Shown: one piece after another, positions 9,111 to 21,716 of the stretch | How positions within the stretch are numbered: position 1 is the first letter of the stretch | Layout: the number at the start of each line of letters is the position of its first letter | NCBI RefSeq assembly: GCF_014196455.1 | Contig: NZ_JACIDS010000001.1 | Span: 248,001-312,000, forward strand | Origin: Kaistia hirudinis | GTDB taxonomy: Bacteria > Pseudomonadota > Alphaproteobacteria > Rhizobiales > Kaistiaceae | Direction of reading: 5' to 3' | Length of the DNA stretch: 64,000 nucleotides | Position numbers and translations under genes: made by a program | Notes under the pieces: model-generated | Database searches by the model: none | Told to the model about the DNA's origin: nothing | What the model saw: the letters and a program-made list of their open reading frames with translations, nothing else

Positions 9111-9725
9111 ATGGCCAAGCTCAGTCAGGCGCAAGAGCCGTCGATGGAAGAGATCCTTGCTTCGATCCGGCGGATCATAACGGAAGACGATTCCGAGCAC
9201 GCTGCTTCGGTGCCGCCGCCTGCCGCGCCGAACCTCTCGACCGAGGCGATCGACGCACTTTTTGCCGTGCGCCCCTCCGAGCCACCGCTGGCGAGCCGTC
9301 CCGAGACCCGGGTGCCCGAAACGAGAGCAGCGGTCGCCGCCGCGCCATCTTCGCCGCCGTCGCGCCCGGCTGCCCCTCTGACTGCGGCTGTTCAGCCTCG
9401 GACGCCGGCGACCGTGCGGGTCGAGCCGGCCCCGTCGCGCGCTGAGCATCGCTCCGTCGCGACACCGCCCCCGGCTTCGGTCCGCCACGAGGAGCCGGCA
9501 CCGGCGCGTCCGTTGCTGTCGCCGGGGGCCGATGCGGCGATCCATGCGGCGTTCGGCAGTCTTTCCGGGGCCGCGCCCGCGGCGCCCGGATCGGCGCGCA
9601 CGCTCGAGGACATCACCAAGGAACTGCTACGGCCGATGCTGAAGGCCTGGCTCGATTCGAACCTGCCGCCTCTGGTCGAGCGGCTGGTGCGCGACGAGAT
9701 CGAGCGGGTTTCGCGCGGTCGTTGA
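9111..9725 (+). CDS. popZ: PopZ family (DUF2497) polar organising protein
   Basis: A 204-residue protein with the three-part layout of PopZ: a short N-terminal helix (QEPSMEEILASIRRIITEDD, about 6-25), a long low-complexity middle rich in Pro, Ala and Arg (about 30-150), and a conserved C-terminal helical block (LEDITKELLRPMLKAWLDSN, then LPPLVERLVRDEIERVSRG). In Caulobacter and Agrobacterium the tail forms the polar scaffold and the head binds client proteins such as ParB. The start ATG at 9111 follows ggggtggca. It is directly upstream of valS, as in many Hyphomicrobiales. Confidence 0.88.
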   Translation: MAKLSQAQEPSMEEILASIRRIITEDDSEHAASVPPPAAPNLSTEAIDALFAVRPSEPPLASRPETRVPETRAAVAAAPSSPPSRPAAPLTAAVQPRTPATVRVEPAPSRAEHRSVATPPPASVRHEEPAPARPLLSPGADAAIHAAFGSLSGAAPAAPGSARTLEDITKELLRPMLKAWLDSNLPPLVERLVRDEIERVSRGR

Positions 9726-9954
9726 TCGCGATCGACGCGTAAACGCCGTCGGCGCTTCGCGAGACCGCGTGTGCATGCCTTCCGTGCGGCCGTTGATCCC
9801 TTCAAAATGCTGCCGGTCGTCTGCGCAGGCCGCTCGCGGGGCGCTTCCCGCCGCGCCCGTCGGCGCGATGCCGGTTCACCCGGTCATCGCCGGTTGACTT
9901 GGCTTCGGCCATCCGATTTACAGCAGCCAACCATATTCTTATCCGGAAACGGTC

Positions 9955-12825
9955 ATGCTCGAGAAGAACTACGACGCCGCCAGCGTCGAGCCGCGCATTT
10001 TCGACAGCTGGGGCGAGGCCGGGGTGTTCAAGGCCGGCGCGGGCGCCGCGCCCGGTGCCGAGACGTATGCCATCGTCATCCCGCCGCCGAATGTCACCGG
10101 CTCGCTCCATATGGGCCACGCGCTCAATAACACGCTGCAGGACGTGCTGGTCCGCTTCGAGCGCATGCGCGGCAAGGACGTGCTCTGGCAGATCGGCCTC
10201 GATCATGCCGGCATCGCCACGCAGATGGTCGTCGAGCGGCAGATGGCCGAACGTCAGGAGCCGAACCGGCGCGTGATCGGCCGCGAGGCCTTCGTCGACA
10301 AGGTCTGGAGCTGGAAGGCCGAGTCCGGCGGCACGATCGTCGGTCAGCTGAAGCGCCTCGGCGCCTCGGCCGATTGGTCGCGCGAGCGCTTCACCATGGA
10401 TGAGGGCCTGTCGCGCGCCGTCCTCAAGGTGTTCGTCCAGCTCTATCGCGAAGGGCTGATCTACAAGGACAAACGCCTCGTCAATTGGGACCCGAAATTC
10501 GAGACCGCGATCTCGGATCTTGAGGTCATCCAGGTCGAGACGAAGGGTCATCTCTGGCATTTCCGCTATCCGCTGGCGGATGGGGTGACCTATGAGCATC
10601 CTTACAAGTTCGATCCGGACGGCGCGAAGACCGACTGGAAGCCGTCGGACGGCGAGCCGGACGGCTATGAGACGCGCGACTATATCGTCGTCGCGACGAC
10701 GCGCCCGGAGACCATGCTCGGCGACACGGCGGTCGCGGTCCATCCGCAGGACCCGCGCTATCACGCGCTCGTCGGCAAGCATGCCGTGCTGCCGCCGGTC
10801 GGCCGCCGCATTCCGATCGTCGCCGACGACTATTCCGATCCCGAGAAGGGCACCGGCGCGGTCAAGATCACGCCGGCGCACGACTTCAACGATTTCGAAG
10901 TCGGACGTCGTCACGATCTCGATGCGATCAGCATTCTCGACAAGCGCGCGGCCGTCACGATCCTCGACAATGAGGCGTTCCTCGCTTCCGCCGAGTCGAA
11001 CGCTGCCCGCCAGGCGCTCTGGCAGCAGCTCGAGGGGCTCGACCGCTTCGAGGCGCGTGCGCTGATCGTCAAGGTGATGGAGGAAGGCGGCTTCCTCGAT
11101 CGTATCGAGGCGCACACGCATATGGTCCCGCATGGGGACCGTGGCGGCGTGCCGATCGAGCCGGCCCTGACCGACCAGTGGTATGTCGATGCAAAGACGC
11201 TCGCCGAGCCGGCGATCGCCTCGGTGCGCGAGGGCCGCAGCGTCTTCTTCCCGCGCAATTGGGAGAAGACCTATTTCGAGTGGATGGAGAACATCCAGCC
11301 CTGGTGCATCTCGCGCCAGCTGTGGTGGGGCCATCAGATCCCGGCCTGGTACGGGCCGGACGGCAAGTACTTCGTCGCGGAGACGGAGGAAGAGGCCGTC
11401 GCCGAGGCGCTCGCCTATTACGTCGTCGAAGGCTTCATCGACGACGAGAAGGCGCGGGCCTATGCGGCCGATCCGATCGCGCGCGGCGATTTCATCGTTC
11501 GCGACGAGGATGTGCTCGATACTTGGTTCTCCTCCGCCCTGTGGCCGTTCTCGACGCTCGGCTGGCCCGATGCGACGCCGGAGCTCGCGCGCTATTATCC
11601 GACCAGCGTGCTCCTGACCGGCTTCGACATCATCTTCTTCTGGGTCGCCCGGATGATGATGATGGGCTTGCATTTCATGAAGGACGCGGACGGCAACCCG
11701 GTCGAGCCCTTCAAGGACATCTATATCCACGCCCTCGTCCGCGACGAGAAGGGCGCCAAGATGTCGAAGTCCAAGGGCAACGTCATTGATCCGCTGGAGC
11801 TGATCGACCAGTATGGCGCCGACGCGCTGCGCTTCACGCTGGCCGCGATGGCGGCGCAGGGGCGCGACATCAAGCTCGCCACCAGCCGTGTCGAGGGCTA
11901 CCGCAACTTCACGACCAAGCTGTGGAATGCCGCGCGCTTCGCCGAGATGAACGGTGCGGTGCGCGTTGCCGGCTTCGACCCGTCCGCGGCCGAGGAGCGC
12001 CTCAACCGCTGGATCGCGACGGAGACGACGCGCACGGCGCGCGCCGTGACCGAGGCGATCGAAGCCTATCGCTTCAACGATGCGGCCGGCGCGATCTATC
12101 GCTTCGTCTGGAACACGTTCTGCGACTGGTACCTCGAACTGGTGAAGCCGGTGCTGAACGGCGGATCCGAGGCAGCGATCGCCGAGACCCGTGCGACGAT
12201 CGCCTGGACGCTCGACCAGATCGTCACGCTGCTGCACCCGTTCATGCCCTTCATCACCGAGGAGCTGTGGGGCCGCACGGGCGAGACGGGACCGGCGCGC
12301 GAGACGCTGCTGGCGCTAACGCGCTGGCCAGCGCTCACCTTCGAGGACGAGGAGGCCGCCGCCGAGATCAACTGGCTGGTCGATCTGATCTCGTCCGTCC
12401 GCTCGGTGCGTTCCGAAGTCAATGTGCCGCCGGGGGCCATGGTGCCGCTGGTCGTGGTCGGCGCATCGGACGTGACGCGCGCGCGGCTCGCGACGCATGA
12501 CGCGCTGGTTCGCCGTCTTGCCCGCGCCGAGGCGATCACCCACGCCGAGACGCCGCCCAAGGGCGCCGTGCAGGCCGTGCTGGGCGAGGCGACGATCGCC
12601 CTGCCGCTCGCCGGCGTCATCGATATCGCGGCCGAGCGTGCGCGCCTCGCCAAGGAGCGCGACAAGGCGGTCAAGGAATCCGCCAAGATCGAGGCTAAGC
12701 TCGGCAACGAGCAATTCGTCAGCCGGGCTCCGGAAGAGGTCATCGAGGAGCAGCGCGAGCGGCTCGCCGAGGCGAAGGAACTGACGGCCAAGTTCGAGGC
12801 GGCGCTGGAGCGGCTGAAGGACTAG
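9955..12825 (+). CDS. valS: Valine--tRNA ligase
   Basis: A 956-residue class Ia aminoacyl-tRNA synthetase charging tRNA-Val. The HIGH-type motif is [17 protein letters not shown] (HMGH at 52-55) and the KMSKS motif is [10 protein letters not shown] (about 602-606). The editing domain is marked by [17 protein letters not shown], and the C-terminal coiled-coil arm by [20 protein letters not shown] to the end. Length and domain order are normal. The start ATG follows a 229-base gap after popZ in which I see no further gene. Confidence 0.97.
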   Translation: MLEKNYDAASVEPRIFDSWGEAGVFKAGAGAAPGAETYAIVIPPPNVTGSLHMGHALNNTLQDVLVRFERMRGKDVLWQIGLDHAGIATQMVVERQMAERQEPNRRVIGREAFVDKVWSWKAESGGTIVGQLKRLGASADWSRERFTMDEGLSRAVLKVFVQLYREGLIYKDKRLVNWDPKFETAISDLEVIQVETKGHLWHFRYPLADGVTYEHPYKFDPDGAKTDWKPSDGEPDGYETRDYIVVATTRPETMLGDTAVAVHPQDPRYHALVGKHAVLPPVGRRIPIVADDYSDPEKGTGAVKITPAHDFNDFEVGRRHDLDAISILDKRAAVTILDNEAFLASAESNAARQALWQQLEGLDRFEARALIVKVMEEGGFLDRIEAHTHMVPHGDRGGVPIEPALTDQWYVDAKTLAEPAIASVREGRSVFFPRNWEKTYFEWMENIQPWCISRQLWWGHQIPAWYGPDGKYFVAETEEEAVAEALAYYVVEGFIDDEKARAYAADPIARGDFIVRDEDVLDTWFSSALWPFSTLGWPDATPELARYYPTSVLLTGFDIIFFWVARMMMMGLHFMKDADGNPVEPFKDIYIHALVRDEKGAKMSKSKGNVIDPLELIDQYGADALRFTLAAMAAQGRDIKLATSRVEGYRNFTTKLWNAARFAEMNGAVRVAGFDPSAAEERLNRWIATETTRTARAVTEAIEAYRFNDAAGAIYRFVWNTFCDWYLELVKPVLNGGSEAAIAETRATIAWTLDQIVTLLHPFMPFITEELWGRTGETGPARETLLALTRWPALTFEDEEAAAEINWLVDLISSVRSVRSEVNVPPGAMVPLVVVGASDVTRARLATHDALVRRLARAEAITHAETPPKGAVQAVLGEATIALPLAGVIDIAAERARLAKERDKAVKESAKIEAKLGNEQFVSRAPEEVIEEQRERLAEAKELTAKFEAALERLKD

Positions 12826-12896
12826 AATTCCGCCAAACCAGCGCCGGATGGAGGGGCGGCGAGGGTGTTCTGTCGCTGCGCCTCCCGGAGGCCGCC

Positions 12897-13700
12897 ATGC
12901 CGAGCCAGAGTGAGCAAGGAGAGACGTTCCGGCAGTTGCATCGGAAGTCTCAACCGCTTGTCGTGCCCAATGCCTATGACGCCGGCACGGCGCGGCTTCT
13001 CGCTGGTCTCGGCTTCGAGGCGCTGGCGACGACCAGTTCGGGACTGGCCTTCTCGCTCGGCCGCTCTGATGGCGTGAATGCCGTCAGCCGTGACGAGACG
13101 ATCGCAAACGCGCGCAGCATCTGCGCCGCGTCGGCTCTGCCCGTCACCGCTGATCTGGAACGCTGCTTTTCGGAGCAGCCGGAGGGCATCGCCGAGACGA
13201 TCCGGCTCGCCGCGGAGGCCGGGCTGGTGGGCGGGTCGATCGAGGATGCGACTGGCGATCCCGCGGCGCCTATCTATGATCTTTCGCGCGCCGTCGAGCG
13301 GGTTCACGCCGCGGTCGAGGCCGCGCGGGCGCTGCCTTTCGCCTTCACTTTGACGGCGCGGGCCGAGAATTTCCTGCACGGACGCGCCGATCTCGACGAC
13401 ACGCTGCGCCGGCTCCAGGCGTTCGAACGGGCCGGCGCCGATGTGCTCTATGCGCCGCTGGTGCCCTCCGACGCGATCGGCCTCGTGGTGTCCTCCCTGA
13501 CCAGGCCGGTCAATGTGCTCGTCAGTTCCGGCAATGCCGATCTGACCTATGACGAACTCGCTGCTTTAGGCGTCGCCAGAATCAGCATTGGCGGCGCGCT
13601 GGCGCGCGTTGCGCTCAGCGCGGTCACGCGAGCCGCACAGGAGATCAGAACGTCCGGAACCTTCTCCTATGGGAAGGGACTGAAGCCCTTTCCGTTCTGA
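12897..13700 (+). CDS. Isocitrate lyase/PEP mutase superfamily protein
   Basis: A 267-residue TIM-barrel protein of the PEP mutase/isocitrate lyase superfamily. Seen: VVPNAYDAGTARLLAGLGFE, TTSSGLAFSLGR, then VTADLE, where metal-binding acidic residues occur in the family, and GLVGGSIEDAT. The family includes 2-methylisocitrate lyase, oxaloacetate hydrolase and phosphonopyruvate enzymes; the catalytic Cys loop of isocitrate lyases (KKCGH) is not visible, so a carbon-carbon lyase or hydrolase on a small 2-oxo acid is the most that can be said. It converges on gltA, with a shared hairpin terminator between them. Confidence 0.75.
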   Translation: MPSQSEQGETFRQLHRKSQPLVVPNAYDAGTARLLAGLGFEALATTSSGLAFSLGRSDGVNAVSRDETIANARSICAASALPVTADLERCFSEQPEGIAETIRLAAEAGLVGGSIEDATGDPAAPIYDLSRAVERVHAAVEAARALPFAFTLTARAENFLHGRADLDDTLRRLQAFERAGADVLYAPLVPSDAIGLVVSSLTRPVNVLVSSGNADLTYDELAALGVARISIGGALARVALSAVTRAAQEIRTSGTFSYGKGLKPFPF

Positions 13701-13764
13701 TCGATCGGCCGGCGGTCCGATCTCCGGATCCGCGACATCGCATTCACTGGAAACCAAAAGAAGA

Positions 13765-13784
13765 GGGGCGCCGTGAGGCGCCCC
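13765..13784 (-). terminator. Rho-independent terminator for gltA (possibly bidirectional)
   Basis: An eight-base perfect stem ggggcgcc/ggcgcccc with a gtga loop. Read on the minus strand it is followed by ctcttcttttgg, a U-rich tail, and it lies 30 bases after the gltA stop, so it should end gltA transcription. On the plus strand the tail is not T-rich, so it is a weaker terminator for the converging lyase gene. Confidence 0.8.
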
Positions 13785-13813
13785 TGGATAGTCTTGAGAC
13801 CTGCGAGCAGCGC

Positions 13814-15106
<1,293 letters not shown>

Positions 15107-15468
15107 ACGGCCAACCCCTTGTGACAAAAGCGAAACAGCGGTCGCGTGATAACCCGCGGGTCGACCTTCACAACGGCCCGACGGCGCTGTTGAGGAATGG
15201 ATTTGCACCTGCCTATCCGATTTATTGCAGCGCGGCAAGCAGGGCAGGGCAGGGGCTTTCATAAGGGGTTCGAACGAAATCGATCAGACCCTGACGACCC
15301 GTTCTCGAGCACCTCTGCCGCGCCCTACGCAGTGAGGCGCGCGAGATTCCCGTGAATCCGGCTTCCATGCTGCAGGGCGTCATGCTAATGACCCGCGCCA
15401 ACCTCATTCTTAGTCCCGCGACTCGTCGAAGGCCTCATAGACCTTCGGCCGGTCCTTTGCATTCTTGA

Positions 15469-16974
<1,506 letters not shown>

Positions 16975-16980
16975 GGTCGC

Positions 16981-17385
16981 ATGCTCAAGACAGCCATACT
17001 CTGGCCCGCAATCGCGCAGGCGGCACTGATCGTCGTCGCCTACGCCTATCTCTTCCGCGCCCGGCTCGGCGCCATCGGGCGCGGCGCGGTCACCTCCACG
17101 GACTTCGCGCCGGGCGACGAGCCGCCGGAATCGGCGGCGGGCCGGCGCCACATCGCCAATCAGTTCGAGCTGCCGGCCCTCTTCTTTGCCGTCATCACCT
17201 ATCTCTTCCTGATCGATGGCGTGTCGTTCCTGGAGGTCGTGCTCGCCTGGATCTTCGTCGCGACGCGCGTTCTCCATACGATCGGCAGTCTCCTTGGCCC
17301 GCTGGTGCTGCGGCATGTCGCTTTCGCTGCCGGGTTCTTCGTGCTCGTCGCACTCTGGGTGGACCTCGCGATCCGCATTCTGTAA
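16981..17385 (+). CDS. MAPEG family membrane protein
   Basis: A 134-residue protein with four predicted membrane helices and the MAPEG pattern: an N-terminal helix (LWPAIAQAALIVVAYAYLFR), the family stretch GRRHIANQFELPALFFAVI, a third helix with VLAWIFVATRVLHTIGSLL and a final helix VAFAAGFFVLVALWVDLA. Eukaryotic MAPEG members handle glutathione and leukotrienes; the bacterial role is unknown. It begins six bases after guaB, so it is probably co-transcribed. Confidence 0.8.
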   Translation: MLKTAILWPAIAQAALIVVAYAYLFRARLGAIGRGAVTSTDFAPGDEPPESAAGRRHIANQFELPALFFAVITYLFLIDGVSFLEVVLAWIFVATRVLHTIGSLLGPLVLRHVAFAAGFFVLVALWVDLAIRIL

Positions 17386-17418
17386 TGCCTGCGGCTCGGG
17401 AGCCTGGGAGCATCGTCC

Positions 17419-17787
17419 ATGGATCTGTCGCTTCTCGCCGTCGCGGCGCGGCTTGTCGTCGGTCTGATGTTTGTCGTCATCGGCCTGCGGCTGCTGCTCG
17501 GCCGCTCGCTCGTCGCGGCGCTGCTGGCGACCAAGCGCATCCCGGCGCCTGCCTTCGTGGCGCTCGCGGGCGGCGTGATCGAGATCCTGCTCGGCCTTCT
17601 GATGATCGCCGGCGTCATGCCCGCCTATGTGGCAATCGCCATGGCGGTCTTCGTCGTCGTGGCGACCATCATGGTGCATGATTTCTGGCACCTGAAGGGC
17701 CAGCGCCGCGCGCTCGAAATCAATACGGTGCTGACGCATATGCTGGTAGTGGGCGGGCTGCTGTGCATGGCGGCCTATCCGTGGTGA
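17419..17787 (+). CDS. DoxX family membrane protein
   Basis: A 122-residue four-helix membrane protein: LAVAARLVVGLMFVVIGLRL, then a short polar loop (ATKRIPAPAFVALAGGVIEI), a third helix MPAYVAIAMAVFVVVATIMV, HDFWHLKG and a last helix. The spacing and the HDFW-like polar motif between helices three and four fit DoxX/SURF4-type proteins, linked to redox or thiosulfate metabolism in other bacteria. It lies 33 bases after the MAPEG gene and 28 bases before the rRNA methyltransferase; all are probably on the guaB transcript. Confidence 0.72.
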   Translation: MDLSLLAVAARLVVGLMFVVIGLRLLLGRSLVAALLATKRIPAPAFVALAGGVIEILLGLLMIAGVMPAYVAIAMAVFVVVATIMVHDFWHLKGQRRALEINTVLTHMLVVGGLLCMAAYPW

Positions 17788-17815
17788 GCCCTTTCCTGCT
17801 CGGAGGCGTCCTGCC

Positions 17816-19129
17816 GTGATTCCCGTCGCCCGCATTTCCGCGGCCATCGAAGTCCTCGACGACATCATCGGTCGTCGCCGTCCCGCGGCCGACGCGCTCA
17901 AGGATTGGGGCCTGTCGCACCGCTTTGCCGGATCGAAGGACCGTCGCGCCATTGGCGATCTCGTCTTCGACGCGCTCCGCCACAAGAGCTCGTCCGGCTT
18001 CGCGGCCGGTGGCGAGGACGGGCGGGCGATGGTGCTCGGCTTGCTCCGCCTGCACCGCGGACTGTCGGTGGCAGAGGTCGAGGCGCGCATTGCGGGCGAT
18101 CGTTTCGCGCCCGCGCCGCTCAGCGCCGAAGAGCGCGCCGCGCTTTCGGAGGATCGGATCGCGTCGGCGCCGCAATGGGTGCAGGGCGACTATCCCGAAT
18201 GGCTGGCGCCCAATCTGAGCCGTGTCTTCGGCGATAGCGTCGTCGAGGAGATGCAGGCGCTTGCCGAGTCGGCCCCGCTGGACCTTCGCGTCAACACGCT
18301 GAAGGCCGAGCCGGACCATGCGGCGCGCGAACTCGCTTCCGAACTCGGGCGTCAGGCGGAGCGTCCGGCGCTCTCGCCGCTCTGCCTTCGCCTGCCGCTC
18401 GAGCCCGAGCGCGGCGAGCCGCATATCGCATCGACGGAAACCTTCCTTCGCGGCCATATCGAGATCCAGGATCTCGGCAGCCAGCTCGCCTCGGAATTCG
18501 CGGGAGCGCGTGCCGGCATGCAGGTGCTGGATCTTTGCGCCGGCGGCGGCGGCAAGACGCTGGCGCTTGCGGCGGCCATGGGCAATCACGGCCAGATCTT
18601 CGCCCATGATTCCGATCGTCGTCGTCTTGCACCGATTCACGACCGTCTGGCGCGGGCAGGGGTCCGCAACGTCCAGGTACGCACGCCGCGTCCTGCGACC
18701 GATGTGCTCGACGATCTCGAACACCGCATGGATCTCGTCCTCGTCGATGCGCCCTGCACCGGCACGGGAACCTGGCGCCGCAACCCCGACGCCAAATGGC
18801 GGATCCGGCCGAGCAGCCTTGCCGATCGTAATCGCGACCAGGATCTCGTCCTCGAGACGGCGGCGCGCTACGTCAAGACGAGCGGCCGGCTCGTCTACAT
18901 CACCTGCTCGGTGCTCGAGGAGGAGAACTCCGACCGCGTCTCGGCCTTCCTCGCCGCGCATTCCGGATTCGAGCCAGTGCCGCCCGGCGAGATCGTCGAC
19001 GCCTTCGAGCGCGAGGCGATGATCACGGTCGGTGCCGCGGTGCGCCGGCTCGATCTCGGCCTGATGATGACGCCGCGGATGTCGGGCACGGACGGCTTCT
19101 TCGTTTCCGTCCTCAAGCGGCGGGTCTGA
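17816..19129 (+). CDS. RsmB/NOP family class I SAM-dependent RNA methyltransferase
   Basis: A 437-residue m5C RNA methyltransferase, probably acting on 16S rRNA. Residues 1-150 form the NusB-like RNA-binding domain (LSHRFAGSKDRRAIGDLVFD). The SAM site is VLDLCAGGGGKTLALAAAMG, the first catalytic-region motif is DAPCTGTGTWRRNPDAKWR and the second is ITCSVLEEEN with the usual TCS cysteine. Translation starts at GTG 17816 behind a good cggagg site. The exact target base is not evident; RsmB itself methylates C967 in E. coli. Confidence 0.88.
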   Translation: MIPVARISAAIEVLDDIIGRRRPAADALKDWGLSHRFAGSKDRRAIGDLVFDALRHKSSSGFAAGGEDGRAMVLGLLRLHRGLSVAEVEARIAGDRFAPAPLSAEERAALSEDRIASAPQWVQGDYPEWLAPNLSRVFGDSVVEEMQALAESAPLDLRVNTLKAEPDHAARELASELGRQAERPALSPLCLRLPLEPERGEPHIASTETFLRGHIEIQDLGSQLASEFAGARAGMQVLDLCAGGGGKTLALAAAMGNHGQIFAHDSDRRRLAPIHDRLARAGVRNVQVRTPRPATDVLDDLEHRMDLVLVDAPCTGTGTWRRNPDAKWRIRPSSLADRNRDQDLVLETAARYVKTSGRLVYITCSVLEEENSDRVSAFLAAHSGFEPVPPGEIVDAFEREAMITVGAAVRRLDLGLMMTPRMSGTDGFFVSVLKRRV

Positions 19130-19241
19130 CCGGCCCGGCTGTGACCCGCGTCACCGGGCAGCACCCCTTCGCCTCGACAGCGCGGTTGGGCGCCGATAGA
19201 ACGGGCGCGCTTCCATTGCCAATTTCAAGGAGTTGCAATTC

Positions 19242-19511
19242 ATGCGCGGCCTCGTCCGACTGATCGTCCTTCTCGTCGTCATCGTCGGCGGCTACTGGGC
19301 CTATTACGTGTTCGCCGCGGCCGATCCCAACGACAAGTTCGGCGTCATGATCAACGAGAACCTGCCGCTCTCGGCGCGCGAATATGCCTGCAAGACGCTG
19401 AAGGACCGCTTCGGCGACATCAACGCCCCGAAGGGCTGCGGCGAGTTCGCCGCCTGGGCGCCGAAGCCCGTCACCCCGGCCGCCGACACGGCGACCCCGG
19501 CCGCCAACTGA
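19242..19511 (+). CDS. Small single-helix membrane-anchored or secreted protein
   Basis: An 89-residue protein: one N-terminal hydrophobic helix (LVRLIVLLVVIVGGYWAYYV), then a soluble part (NENLPLSAREYACKTLKDRF, GCGEFAAWAPKP) and a Pro/Ala-rich tail. Two cysteines (in YACKTL and KGCGEF) could form a disulfide in the periplasm. The ATG at 19242 is preferred because aaggag lies eight bases before it; a TTG at 19233 would overlap that site. I do not recognise the family. The next 250 bases up to guaA show no gene. Confidence 0.7.
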   Translation: MRGLVRLIVLLVVIVGGYWAYYVFAAADPNDKFGVMINENLPLSAREYACKTLKDRFGDINAPKGCGEFAAWAPKPVTPAADTATPAAN

Positions 19512-19761
19512 GCGAGGGCAGGGGCGCGGCTTCAACCGGGACGTCTGTCTCGCCAGGCGAGGCGCCCCGCCCTTCCTTGACTTCCGCGCTTGCGAGCGCC
19601 TTCCGATCGAGGCGGGACACAGCCGGGCCGCCCGCCTCGCAACCTCCGCGTCACGGGGGTATTGCCCGGGGCGATCGTTTGACGTGACGACCAGCGGCAT
19701 TGCGATTCCGGCCGCAATCCCTTAACGGGAGGCCTTTCCTCCCAAGGCCGGACCCCATTCG

Positions 19762-21324
19762 ATGCACGACACCATCCTCATCGTCGATTTCGGCTCCCAG
19801 GTCACGCAGCTCATCGCGCGTCGGCTCCGCGAGACGGGCGTCTATTGCGAGATCCACCCGTTCCAGAAGGCGGCGGAAGCGTTCGAGCGGCTGCGTCCGA
19901 AGGGCGTCATCCTCTCCGGCAGCCCGGCCAGCACGGCCGATATCGAAGCGCCCTCCGCTCCCGATCAGATCTTCGCCGCCGGCGTGCCCGTCCTCGGCAT
20001 CTGCTATGGCGAGCAGACCATGAGCGCGCAGCTCGGCGGCAAGGTCGAGATCGGCCATCACCGCGAGTTCGGCCGCGCCTTCGTCGAGATCAAGCGCGCG
20101 TCGCCCTTGTTCGAAGGCGTCTGGGAACCGGGTACGCGCCATCAGGTCTGGATGAGCCATGGCGACAAGATCACGGCGATCCCCGACGGCTTCGAGGTCA
20201 TCGCCGTGTCGGATGGCGCCCCCTTTGCGGCGATCGCCGACGAGAAGCGCCGCCTCTATGGCGTCCAGTTCCACCCTGAGGTGCTGCATACGCCCGATGG
20301 CGGCAAGCTGCTCGCCAATTTCGTGCACCGCGTCGTCGGCCTGACCTCCGACTGGACCATGTCGGCCTATCGCGAGGAGATGATCGCGAAGATCAGGGCG
20401 CAGGTTGGCAAGGGCCGCGTGCTGTGCGCTCTGTCCGGCGGCGTCGATTCCGCGGTCGCTGCCGTGCTGATCCATGAGGCGATCGGTGACCAGCTCACTT
20501 GCGTCTATGTCGATCACGGCCTGATGCGTCTTGGCGAGAGCGAGCAGGTCGTCTCGCTCTTCCGCGAGCACTTCAACATCCCGCTCGTCCATGTCGATGC
20601 GGCCGACCTCTTCATCGGCGAGCTTGAGGGCGTTTCCGACCCCGAGACGAAGCGGAAGATCATCGGCCGCCTGTTCATCGAGGTGTTCGAGCGCGAGGCG
20701 AAGAAGATCGCCGCCGACGGGCGCGGCGCGCCGGAATTCCTGGCGCAGGGCACGCTTTATCCCGACGTCATCGAGAGCGTTTCCTTCTCGGGCGGCCCCT
20801 CGGTCACGATCAAGTCGCACCACAATGTCGGCGGCCTGCCGGCGCGCATGAATATGAAGCTGGTGGAGCCGCTGCGCGAGCTCTTCAAGGACGAGGTGAG
20901 GGCGCTCGGCCGCGAACTCGGCCTGCCCGATTTCTTCGTCGGCCGCCACCCGTTCCCGGGCCCCGGCCTCGCGATCCGCTGCCCCGGCGGCATCACCCGC
21001 GACAAGCTCGATATCCTCAGGAAGGCCGACGCGATCTATCTCGACGAGATCCGCAAGGCCGGCCTCTACGACACGATCTGGCAGGCCTTCGCCGTGCTGC
21101 TTCCGGTCCAGACCGTGGGCGTGATGGGCGACGGACGCACCTACGACTTCGTCTGCGCGCTGCGCGCCGTCACCTCCGTCGACGGCATGACCGCCGACTT
21201 CTACCACTTCGACATGAGCTTCCTGGCGGACGCCGCGACGCGCATCATCAACGAAGTCAAAGGCATCAACCGCGTCGTCTACGACGTGACCAGCAAGCCG
21301 CCCGGGACGATCGAGTGGGAATGA
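19762..21324 (+). CDS. guaA: GMP synthase (glutamine-hydrolysing)
   Basis: A 520-residue enzyme aminating XMP to GMP. The glutamine amidotransferase domain has the nucleophile Cys81 in [16 protein letters not shown] and the His/Glu pair in VQFHPEV; the ATP pyrophosphatase domain has the P-loop [14 protein letters not shown] (about 222-235); the dimerisation domain carries [12 protein letters not shown] and ends PPGTIEWE, the normal terminus. The last 12 bases, including the stop, are repeated at 57120, so the gene end serves as the attachment site of the following island without damage to the protein. Confidence 0.97.
   Translation: MHDTILIVDFGSQVTQLIARRLRETGVYCEIHPFQKAAEAFERLRPKGVILSGSPASTADIEAPSAPDQIFAAGVPVLGICYGEQTMSAQLGGKVEIGHHREFGRAFVEIKRASPLFEGVWEPGTRHQVWMSHGDKITAIPDGFEVIAVSDGAPFAAIADEKRRLYGVQFHPEVLHTPDGGKLLANFVHRVVGLTSDWTMSAYREEMIAKIRAQVGKGRVLCALSGGVDSAVAAVLIHEAIGDQLTCVYVDHGLMRLGESEQVVSLFREHFNIPLVHVDAADLFIGELEGVSDPETKRKIIGRLFIEVFEREAKKIAADGRGAPEFLAQGTLYPDVIESVSFSGGPSVTIKSHHNVGGLPARMNMKLVEPLRELFKDEVRALGRELGLPDFFVGRHPFPGPGLAIRCPGGITRDKLDILRKADAIYLDEIRKAGLYDTIWQAFAVLLPVQTVGVMGDGRTYDFVCALRAVTSVDGMTADFYHFDMSFLADAATRIINEVKGINRVVYDVTSKPPGTIEWE
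21313..21324 (+). repeat. Candidate attL: 12-bp repeat at the guaA 3' end
   Basis: The bases gagtgggaatga span the last codons and stop of guaA. The same 12 bases recur in direct orientation at 57120-57131, 35.8 kb away. A tyrosine integrase gene begins 319 bases to the right. The 3' end of guaA is a known integration hot spot for genomic islands in many bacteria, with core sites over the stop codon, so this is the natural left junction. Confidence 0.8.
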
Positions 21325-21439
21325 TTTTTGCCCATCCGGGCGTATCCAAAAACACGCTATGATGCGACATAAGTGACTGAAATATATAAATAAAGATCTC
21401 AGAATCTTTCGGCGTCTATCGCTGGGTTAGCCTCCGGAA

Positions 21440-21716
21440 TGACGGTATGGCTGACGGTATGGCGCATCTTGTCTCAGTCCAAAATCGCATATACCGTCAG
21501 GGCCAAGAGAGCTTCTGACGGTATATTTTTTGGCGTAACGCGCTGTAAAAACAGGCAAAATATCCGATCAGAAGGGCCACTTATGGCCTGACGGTATAAT
21601 TGGGCGCTCTCCGGCATGTTTTGACCAATCTGGAGGGTGTGGATGTTGACCGACGCCGCCATTAAGGCTCTGAAACCGAAAGATAAATTATACAAGATCG
21701 TGGACCGTGACGGTAT
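21440..21716. repeat. Cluster of (c)tgacggtat motifs, candidate integrase arm sites
   Basis: The motif tgacggtat, mostly as ctgacggtat, occurs at 21440, 21451, 21515 and 21588 on the plus strand, once inverted (ataccgtcag, 21491), and once more inside the integrase start region (21708). The only other copy noticed lies at 57048, 63 bases before the right-end repeat. A cluster between the attachment core and the integrase gene plus a copy at the far end is the layout expected for arm-type integrase or excisionase sites. The 312-base gap 21325-21636 holds no gene. Confidence 0.68.
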